Origin: JAAYEV01 sp964508195
GTDB taxonomy: Bacteria; Bacillota; Clostridia; Ch29
Length of the DNA: 11,585 bases
Assembly (NCBI GenBank): GCA_964508195.1
Contig: CAZDSH010000046.1
Location: 1-11,585, forward strand
Direction: 5' to 3'
Position 1 is the first letter of the stretch. Each line of letters starts with the position of its first letter. The notes below the pieces were generated by a model that was not told where the DNA came from, ran no database searches, and saw only the letters and a program-made list of their open reading frames with translations. Position numbers and translations under genes: made by a program. Positions 6,363 through 11,585 of the stretch are shown here, piece by piece.

Positions 6363-7400
6363 ATGGATAAGATGACCTACAAGGGCTCCGGCGTGGACAT
6401 AGACGCCGGTGCCCGGGCAGTAGAGCTTATGAAGGATTATATAAATAAAACCCGTACCCCCGGCGTATTAGGCGATGTAGGGGGCTTTGCCGGAATGTTT
6501 AGGCCGGACCTTACGGGCTATAGGGACCCCGTATTAGTATCGGGAACCGATGGCGTAGGAACAAAGCTAAAGATTGCCTTTATGATGGACAAGCACGATA
6601 CCGTAGGCGTGGACTGTGTAGCCATGTGTGTTAACGATATCGCCTGTATGGGCGCTAAGCCCTTATTCTTCCTCGATTATATCGCTACGGGTAAGCTGGA
6701 GCCGGAAAATATAAGCGATATCGTAAAGGGTATGGCCGAGGGCTGCCGCCAGGCGGGGTGCGCCCTTATAGGCGGTGAGACAGCGGAGATGCCCGGGTTT
6801 TATAGCCCCGGCGAATACGACCTTGCCGGGTTTGTCGTAGGCATAGTTGACAAAAATAACGTCATAGACGGAAGTAACATAAAGGCCGGGGATGTATTAA
6901 TAGGGCTACCCTCCTCGGGGCTGCACAGTAACGGCTATTCCCTAGTAAGGAGAGTACTATTTGAAAGGGCAAATATGACCGCCGGAACTTACGCGGCGGA
7001 CCTTGGTTGTCATCTTGGTGAAGAATTGTTAAGACCTACTAAGATTTATGTGGACCAAATAACCGCCGCTTTAAGTGTAGCGACTGTAAAGGGAATAATA
7101 CATATCACCGGCGGCGGGTTTTATGAGAACATACCGAGGATAATACCTAAGGGCCTTAGGGCGGACATATATTTAGACAGTTGGGACGTGCATCAAATAT
7201 TTAAACTGATCCAAAGGCTCGGCAATGTAGAGGATAGAGAAATGCACAGTACCTTCAATATGGGTATAGGCCTTATATTAATAGTAGATCCTAAAAAGTG
7301 TGATGATGTAATAGATAGGCTAAAGCCCGAAAACCCCCGTATAATAGGCGAAATACGTAAAGGTGATGAAGGGGTGAAGCTATGGCCAAGACGGAAATAG
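6363..7400 (+). CDS. purM: PurM, phosphoribosylformylglycinamidine cyclo-ligase (AIR synthetase)
   Basis: 345 residues, the normal family length. It closes the imidazole ring of FGAM with ATP to give AIR. Motifs include GSGVDIDAG (8-16), GTDGVGTKLK (61-70), NDIACMGAKPLFFLDY (91-106), GGETAEMPGFY (137-147), GLPSSGLHSNGYSLVR, ITGGGFYENIPR (248-259) and FNMGIG (298-303). The frame is open upstream to an ATG at 6243, which would add 40 residues, but those residues are read from the inserted repeat. ATG 6363, with GGAGG at 6352-6356 six bases before it, gives the family's normal N terminus. The 3' end overlaps purN by 19 bp, suggesting coupled translation. Confidence 0.96.
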   Translation: MDKMTYKGSGVDIDAGARAVELMKDYINKTRTPGVLGDVGGFAGMFRPDLTGYRDPVLVSGTDGVGTKLKIAFMMDKHDTVGVDCVAMCVNDIACMGAKPLFFLDYIATGKLEPENISDIVKGMAEGCRQAGCALIGGETAEMPGFYSPGEYDLAGFVVGIVDKNNVIDGSNIKAGDVLIGLPSSGLHSNGYSLVRRVLFERANMTAGTYAADLGCHLGEELLRPTKIYVDQITAALSVATVKGIIHITGGGFYENIPRIIPKGLRADIYLDSWDVHQIFKLIQRLGNVEDREMHSTFNMGIGLILIVDPKKCDDVIDRLKPENPRIIGEIRKGDEGVKLWPRRK

Positions 7401-8011
7401 CGGTATTGGCCTCGGGTAGGGGAACAAATCTACAATCAATAATAGACGGCATAGAATGTGGAAACATAGAAAATGCAAACCTAAAGTTTGTGTTTTCTGA
7501 TAACGAAGGGGCCTATGCCCTTAAAAGGGCTGCCGCGAAGGGTATAGAAACGCTGCACTTGAACCCCAAAGATTTTGACGAAAAAGAGCATTACAACGAT
7601 GTACTTATAGAGGAGCTAAAAAAAAGGGATATAGATTTAATCGTGCTGGCAGGTTATATGCGGATACTGTCGAAGGCCTTTGTAAGGGCCTACAAAGACA
7701 GTATAATAAATGTCCATCCCTCCCTTATACCCTCCTTCTGCGGCATAGGGTATTACGGCGAAAGGGTACATAGAGCAGCCTTGGAATACGGCGTAAAGAT
7801 TACCGGCGCTACGGTACATTTTGTAGACGAAGGTACCGATACAGGGCCTATTATACTGCAACAGCCCGTAGAGGTATTGCCGGGGGATACGGTAGAGAGC
7901 CTAGCAAAAAGGGTGCTCAAGGTTGAGCATACATTGCTACCAAGGGCGATAGATCTTTATTGTCGGGGCTGTTTAAAGATTGAGGGTAGGAGCGTAAAGA
8001 TAAAGGTTTAG
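7382..8011 (+). CDS. purN: PurN, phosphoribosylglycinamide formyltransferase
   Basis: 209 residues, normal for the folate-dependent GAR transformylase, which moves the formyl group of 10-formyl-THF to GAR to give FGAR. Visible features are the N-terminal phosphate-binding ASGRGTNLQ (10-18), the catalytic INVHPSLIPSF (109-119, with N110 and H112) and VDEGTDTGPIILQ (148-160) with catalytic D153. The stretch CGIGYYGERVH after the HPSLIPSF motif resembles the clostridial type of PurN (from memory) rather than the PGLHAYEQ of Escherichia coli. The ATG lies within the end of purM, with AAGGGG at 7369-7374 as a plausible ribosome binding site. There is no fusion to purM or purD. Confidence 0.95.
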   Translation: MAKTEIAVLASGRGTNLQSIIDGIECGNIENANLKFVFSDNEGAYALKRAAAKGIETLHLNPKDFDEKEHYNDVLIEELKKRDIDLIVLAGYMRILSKAFVRAYKDSIINVHPSLIPSFCGIGYYGERVHRAALEYGVKITGATVHFVDEGTDTGPIILQQPVEVLPGDTVESLAKRVLKVEHTLLPRAIDLYCRGCLKIEGRSVKIKV

Positions 8012-8044
8012 TGAAATATTTAAAAAAACGACGGAGGTGCATCT

Positions 8045-9589
8045 ATGCAAAAAAGAGTATTAATAAGCGTTTCGGACAAAAGGGGTATTGTAGAGTTTGC
8101 AAGGGAGTTAAAGAAGTTAGGTTTTAAGATCATCTCGACGGGGGGTACCGCTAGAAAGATCCAAGGTGCGGGGATAGACGTTACCGGTATTTCCGAAGTT
8201 ACCGGTTTTCCCGAATGTCTCGACGGAAGGGTGAAAACATTGCACCCAAACGTACATGCAGGGTTACTGGCCCGGCGGGACTGCGATGATCACATGGAAC
8301 AGATCAAAAAATTAAACATCAACCCAATTGATATGGTGGTCATAAACCTTTATCCCTTTAAAGAAACGATACAAAAACCCGGCGTAAGCCTTGAAGAAGC
8401 TATCGAAAACATCGATATAGGCGGGCCTACGATGTTAAGGGCCGCGGCCAAAAACTATCAGCATGTGACCGTTATAACGGATCCCGCGGACTACGAACCG
8501 GTGCTTAGGGAGCTAAAGGATAGGGGTGAAGTATCTGACGGGACTAAATTTGAACTCTGTGCAAAGGTGTTCATGCATACAGCGCATTATGATGCACTTA
8601 TAACCGATTACTTCGGCCGCAAAATGGGCGTTGATTTTCCCAAGCTCCTTACCCTGACCTATGAGAAAGTGCAGGATTTGCGCTATGGCGAAAATCCGCA
8701 TCAAAGGGCGGCTTTTTATAGGGAAATAGGCAAGAAGAAAGGACTGTTGACGGAGGCAAAACAATTACACGGTAAAGCCCTTTCCTTTAACAACATAAAC
8801 GATACGAACGGGGCTTTAGAACTTTTGAAAGAGTTCGAACCCTCTAAACCGGTGGTCGTCGGCGTTAAGCATGCGAACCCCTGTGGCGTAGGTGTAGGGG
8901 ATACGGTCTTGGAGGCCTGGCGGAAGGCCTACGACGCGGATCCCGTATCTATATTCGGTGGTATCGTAGCCTGTAACAACGAAATAGACGAAGCCACGGC
9001 TAAGGGTATTAACGAAATATTTGTAGAAATAGTAATAGCCCCCTCCTATACCGAAAAGGCCTTAAATATATTAAAGAATAAAAAGAACCTAAGGGTATTA
9101 GAGCTTGATAATATAGCGAATACCAGTACCAGCTCCATGTTGGATTTAAAAAAGATAAACGGCGGTTTATTGGTCCAGGACAGTAACCTTTTGTTGTTAC
9201 AGGATAGCCTAGAAACCGTTACTGAGGCCGAGGCAAAGGGCGCAACACTAGAGGATTTGTTATTTGCATGGCGTATAGTAAAACATATAAAATCCAATGG
9301 CATAGTATTGGCTAAAGACGGCCAGACCCTCGGTATAGGTCCCGGCCAGGTGAACAGGATCTGGGCGGTGGAAAACGCAATAAAGCAGGCACGGTTCGAC
9401 CTTAAAGGTTCGGTCATGGCCTCCGATGCGTTTTTTCCTTTCCCCGATTGCGTTGAAGCGGCGGCGAAGGCCGGTGTTAAGGCTATTATCCAGCCCGGCG
9501 GCTCTATTAGGGACAAAGAATCCATAGAGGCGGCGAATAGGCTCGGAATAACCATGGTGTTTACCGGGATGAGACATTTCAAACATTAG
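8045..9589 (+). CDS. purH: PurH, bifunctional AICAR transformylase / IMP cyclohydrolase
   Basis: 514 residues, full length for the two-domain enzyme that performs the last two steps to IMP. The N-terminal cyclohydrolase domain (about 1-190) has STGGTA (31-36) and GRVKTLHPNVHAG (61-73, with K64), plus INLYPF and IDIGGPTMLRAAAKN. The C-terminal transformylase domain has LRYGENPHQ (212-220), FNNINDTNGALELL, the catalytic KHANPCG (K275 and H276), IFGGIVACN, GIGPGQ (430-435) and FFPFPDCVEAAAKAGVKAIIQPGGS. Both domains look intact. It starts 33 bp after purN with GGAGGTG at 8033-8039. The folate use links it with PurN to one-carbon supply. Confidence 0.97.
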   Translation: MQKRVLISVSDKRGIVEFARELKKLGFKIISTGGTARKIQGAGIDVTGISEVTGFPECLDGRVKTLHPNVHAGLLARRDCDDHMEQIKKLNINPIDMVVINLYPFKETIQKPGVSLEEAIENIDIGGPTMLRAAAKNYQHVTVITDPADYEPVLRELKDRGEVSDGTKFELCAKVFMHTAHYDALITDYFGRKMGVDFPKLLTLTYEKVQDLRYGENPHQRAAFYREIGKKKGLLTEAKQLHGKALSFNNINDTNGALELLKEFEPSKPVVVGVKHANPCGVGVGDTVLEAWRKAYDADPVSIFGGIVACNNEIDEATAKGINEIFVEIVIAPSYTEKALNILKNKKNLRVLELDNIANTSTSSMLDLKKINGGLLVQDSNLLLLQDSLETVTEAEAKGATLEDLLFAWRIVKHIKSNGIVLAKDGQTLGIGPGQVNRIWAVENAIKQARFDLKGSVMASDAFFPFPDCVEAAAKAGVKAIIQPGGSIRDKESIEAANRLGITMVFTGMRHFKH

Positions 9590-9693
9590 CCTTTGGCGGC
9601 GTCCCGGGGTCGTGGCCTAGGCGATGGGGGGTAAGTATACGTATATGTTGCTATGTTTTGTGATTTAGATGTGAAAGGAGCCTGGTTAAAATA
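9590..9693 (+). other. purH-purD gap
   Basis: 104 bp without a gene. It contains a short perfect palindrome TATACGTATA (9636-9645) and GAAAGGAG at 9673-9680, the likely purD ribosome binding site at a rather long spacing of 13 bases. I see no terminator, so purD is probably read through from purH, though a separate promoter cannot be excluded. Confidence 0.5.
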
Positions 9694-10947
9694 ATGAAAG
9701 TTCTTATAGTAGGAAGCGGCGGTAGAGAACACGCCATTATATGGAAGATATCCCAAAGCCCCTTAGTTGACGAAATTTTCGTCGCACCGGGGAACGGCGG
9801 TATAGGGGATATAGCCCGGTGCGTTAATATTCGGGCCGATGAGATAAAAAAGCTTAGGGAGTTTGCGTTAAAGGAGCGTATAGACCTAACGGTTATAGGC
9901 CCCGAGGCGCCCCTCGTTATGGGTATAACCGACGAGTTTCAAAAGTACGGGCTAAGGGTTTTTGGGCCCAATTCCAGGGGGGCACTTTTAGAGGGCAGCA
10001 AGATTTCGGCTAAGAATTTTATGAGAAGAAATAATATACCTACCGGGGATTTTAAGGTATTCGACCAGTTTGAGGAGGCTATGGAGGAGGTAGGGATTTT
10101 TGGCTACCCCGTAGTCATAAAGGCTGATGGACTTGCCGCGGGTAAGGGCGTAATCATTGCAAAGGATAAAAAGGAAGCAAAGGATGCGCTAACGGAAATA
10201 ATGATAGACAAAAAGTTCGGAAAATCCGGAGACAGGGTGCTGATAGAAGAATACCTTACGGGGACGGAGATGACGGTACTTTGTTTCGTCGACGGGGAAG
10301 ACATAATACCAATGGAAAGCGCTAGGGATTATAAAAGGGTATTTGACGACGATAAAGGTCCAAACACCGGCGGTATGGGTGCCGTATCCCCGAATGATGT
10401 CTATACGGAAGCAATAGAAAAGGAGTTTCGCGATCGAATAATGCTACCAACCCTCGAAGGGCTAAAAAAAGAAAGGATAGATTATAAGGGGGTTTTGTAC
10501 TTCGGCCTTATGGTTACGGAGGATAGCATAAAAATGCTCGAATACAACTGCCGGTTTGGTGATCCCGAGACCCAGGCGATATTGCCCCGGCTTAACACAG
10601 ATCTTGTAGAAATAATGGAATCCGTAATAGATGGAAAGCTTTCGGAGCAGCAGATCCGCTGGTCAAAGGATGCCTGTGTATGCGTTATATTGGCCTCTGC
10701 CGGATACCCCGGTGACTATAATAAGGATATACCGATTAATGGGCTTGGAGCCCTGGATGAAGGCCGCATATTTGTATTCCATGGCGGTACGGGTAAAGAC
10801 GAGGGTAAGTATTATACAAAGGGCGGCAGGGTATTAGGCGTTACCGCCCTTGACGATGAGATAAAAAAAGCACGGGAGAGGGCCTATACCGCGGTAAAGG
10901 ATATACATTTCGAGGGCATGCACTATCGGAGGGACATCGGCAAATAA
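9694..10947 (+). CDS. purD: PurD, phosphoribosylamine-glycine ligase (GAR synthetase)
   Basis: 417 residues, normal for the stand-alone ATP-grasp enzyme that joins glycine to phosphoribosylamine with ATP. Motifs in order are VLIVGSGGREHAI (3-15), APGNGG (31-36), VIGPEAPLVMGI (67-78), VVIKADGLAAGKGV in the ATP-grasp domain (140-153), DDDKGPNTGGMGAVSP (218-233) and metal-binding YNCRFGDPETQ (284-294). A slightly unusual stretch is MESARDYKRVF (207-217), where many members have a PSQDHKR-like sequence. It is the last gene of the + strand run. I see no clear intrinsic terminator after it; the 39-bp repeat array begins five bases past its stop. Confidence 0.96.
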   Translation: MKVLIVGSGGREHAIIWKISQSPLVDEIFVAPGNGGIGDIARCVNIRADEIKKLREFALKERIDLTVIGPEAPLVMGITDEFQKYGLRVFGPNSRGALLEGSKISAKNFMRRNNIPTGDFKVFDQFEEAMEEVGIFGYPVVIKADGLAAGKGVIIAKDKKEAKDALTEIMIDKKFGKSGDRVLIEEYLTGTEMTVLCFVDGEDIIPMESARDYKRVFDDDKGPNTGGMGAVSPNDVYTEAIEKEFRDRIMLPTLEGLKKERIDYKGVLYFGLMVTEDSIKMLEYNCRFGDPETQAILPRLNTDLVEIMESVIDGKLSEQQIRWSKDACVCVILASAGYPGDYNKDIPINGLGALDEGRIFVFHGGTGKDEGKYYTKGGRVLGVTALDDEIKKARERAYTAVKDIHFEGMHYRRDIGK

Positions 10948-10951
10948 AAGC

Positions 10952-11150
10952 GGTCCTTTAGAGAAAATCGGCGCCGGATTAATCCTTGCACCGGCTTAGA
11001 GGGAAACCGTTCCCGGGCATAACCTATTCACCGGCTTAAGGGAAACTGTTCACAGGGATGATTCCTTCATCGGTTTAGAGAAAACCGTATGCGGGGATAA
11101 TCCTTGTATCGGCTTAGAGGAAATCGGCGCCGGGGATAACCTCTTCATCG
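10952..11150. repeat. Degenerate 39-bp tandem repeat, five units
   Basis: Units start at 10952, 10993, 11033, 11072 and 11111, with spacings of 41, 40, 39 and 39 bases. The shared + strand core is GGCTTAGAGGAAA followed, after a variable middle, by GGGATAAYCCTT and ATC. The unit at 11111 is the 3' end, stop codon included, of the minus-strand ORF 11114-11296. Read on in that frame, the next two units repeat the pattern of a 12-codon stretch ending in TAA. One unit carries a GGGAA/TTCCC hairpin (11001-11014), but there is no T run. The array fills the gap between the convergent purD and the small ORF. Confidence 0.88.
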
Positions 11151-11296
11151 TCAATAAGCTTTAACGGGAAAATAAGGGCATTAGTCCTCCTATAGATGGC
11201 GGGATAATCCCCGGGGTCGTAAGTTTCGTATACATTGTCAGGAAGCCGGCCATATCTACCGTATTTTTTGTGTTTAAAGGTTTTATTATTTTTCAT
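11114..11296 (-). CDS. Small hypothetical protein, 60 residues
   Basis: I do not recognise this protein. It starts MKNNKTFKHKKYGRYGR, a strongly basic N terminus, continues with an aromatic middle (YETYDPGDYPAIYRR) and ends acidic (LIDDEEVIPGADFL). There is no signal peptide or membrane segment. Support for a real gene is a good ribosome binding site on the minus strand (GGGGAAGGAG, seven bases before the ATG) and an AT-rich upstream stretch (about 11309-11350) suitable for a promoter. It is convergent with purD. Its last 12 codons and stop form the first unit, in its own reading direction, of a 39-bp tandem repeat that continues beyond the stop. It may be a small basic nucleic-acid-binding or ribosome-associated protein by charge only, or a remnant. 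Confidence 0.5.
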   Translation of the reverse strand: MKNNKTFKHKKYGRYGRLPDNVYETYDPGDYPAIYRRTNALIFPLKLIDDEEVIPGADFL

Positions 11297-11395
11297 AACA
11301 CGTCTCCTTCCCCTATATATAAAGTGTTAATAATATTACTTTACTTGTCATTTAAGAGGGCGAAGCCCGAAGAATCCTCTTGGAGGCAGACATAA
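11297..11395. other. Upstream region of the small ORF, with two short hairpins
   Basis: No gene. 11309-11350 is AT-rich and probably holds the promoter of the minus-strand ORF, though I cannot fix a -35/-10 pair at good spacing. Two compact hairpins follow: GGGC/GCCC with a GAA loop (11358-11368) and CCTC/GAGG with a three-base loop (11376-11386). Confidence 0.4.
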
Positions 11396-11427
11396 GATCC
11401 TTCGCTACGCTCAGGATGACACGCTGG
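11396..11427. repeat. Single copy of a dispersed hairpin repeat, related to the 1-237 array
   Basis: ATCCT (11397-11401) pairs with AGGAT (11413-11417) around the loop TCGCTACGCTC. Bases 11403-11427 match the 25-bp units of the left array at 22 of 25 positions (units 1 and 3). This form, GATCCTTCGC through GCTCAGGATGAC, resembles a repeat I know to be widespread in bacterial intergenic regions. The hairpin is complete here but lost in the array units. Confidence 0.8.
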
Positions 11428-11456
11428 TGTGGCAAGGGGACGTTTTGTTTGCCACA
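11428..11456. repeat. Inverted copy of the purF-purM palindromic repeat
   Basis: A perfect 8-bp inverted repeat TGTGGCAA (11428-11435) and TTGCCACA (11449-11456) around the 13-base loop GGGGACGTTTTGT. This is the reverse complement of the units at 6261-6324. It follows the 11396-11427 repeat directly, so the two elements are fused here. Confidence 0.9.
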
Positions 11457-11488
11457 TTTGGGGCTGATGCGAAGCTATGCTTATAAAT

Positions 11489-11516
11489 GGGAGGTAGGAA
11501 GTGGGAAGTGGGAGGC
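11489..11516. repeat. Four 7-bp repeats
   Basis: GGGAGGT, AGGAAGT, GGGAAGT and GGGAGGC in tandem, the same family as the heptamers at 6226-6253. In both places they lie within about 35 bp of a palindromic repeat copy. Confidence 0.8.
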
Positions 11517-11585
11517 ATTAGGCTGTCCGGAGCTGAGCTTACACCCGCATAATAAAAAGAGCGCAGAGGGCGAAGGATCAGAATT
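11517..11585. other. Right-edge gene-free stretch with an inverted repeat end
   Basis: No gene seen. GCGAAGGATC at 11570-11579 is the exact reverse complement of GATCCTTCGC at 11396-11405, so the two could bound a 184-bp composite element. The flanking bases show no clear target duplication. Confidence 0.4.

Noticed and set aside
10948..11113. Intrinsic terminator for the purine operon in the 39-bp array
   Set aside because: Only one unit has a clear hairpin (11001-11014), and it is not followed by a T run.
1..11585. tRNA, rRNA, transposase or phage genes
   Set aside because: None was recognised; the remaining open frames overlap the pur genes or apgM in other frames and look like shadows.

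Overview
The window carries most of a bacterial de novo purine biosynthesis operon on the + strand, in the order purE-purL-purF-purM-purN-purH-purD (2049-10947). It is preceded by an archaeal-type (apgM family) cofactor-independent phosphoglycerate mutase gene (617-1828). Gene content, strong AGGAGG-like ribosome binding sites, an Fe-S type PurF with a short propeptide, and a short PurL that needs separate PurS and PurQ subunits all suggest an anaerobic Bacillota/Clostridia-like bacterium with roughly balanced GC. Heavy use of ATA and AGG codons throughout the genes would also fit. The assignment to phylum is an inference; no rRNA or other marker is present.

Layout. 1-237 is a nine-unit tandem repeat array (25-27 bp units). 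238-616 has no convincing gene but holds a structured stretch ending in a strong terminator-like hairpin (406-448). Then come apgM, a 220-bp structured leader, purE, a 128-bp gap with hairpins, purL overlapping purF by 19 bp, a 128-bp purF-purM gap filled with repeat elements, purM overlapping purN by 19 bp, purH and purD. After purD lies a degenerate 39-bp tandem repeat (10952-11150) that runs into the 3' end of a convergent 60-codon minus-strand ORF (11114-11296). The last 250 bp are a patchwork of short dispersed repeats, each related to a repeat found elsewhere in the window.

How the genes work together. PurD makes GAR from phosphoribosylamine, which PurF supplies from PRPP and glutamine. 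PurN formylates GAR. PurL (with PurS/PurQ encoded elsewhere) makes FGAM. PurM closes the imidazole ring to AIR. PurE carboxylates AIR or rearranges N5-CAIR. PurC and PurB, not in the window, lead to AICAR, and PurH does the last two steps to IMP. No purC, purB, purK, purS or purQ lies in the window, so the operon is incomplete.

No clearly new enzymatic system is visible. The most unusual material is non-coding: (i) the 39-bp array whose units copy the last 13 codons, stop codon included, of the small minus-strand ORF; (ii) a palindromic repeat plus heptamer runs inserted in the purF-purM gap, with the purF stop codon inside the heptamer run, and the same pair of elements (palindrome inverted) 5 kb downstream; (iii) the nine-unit array at the left edge, whose likely single-copy relative sits at 11403-11427; (iv) two structured leaders that match no riboswitch class I can recognise.
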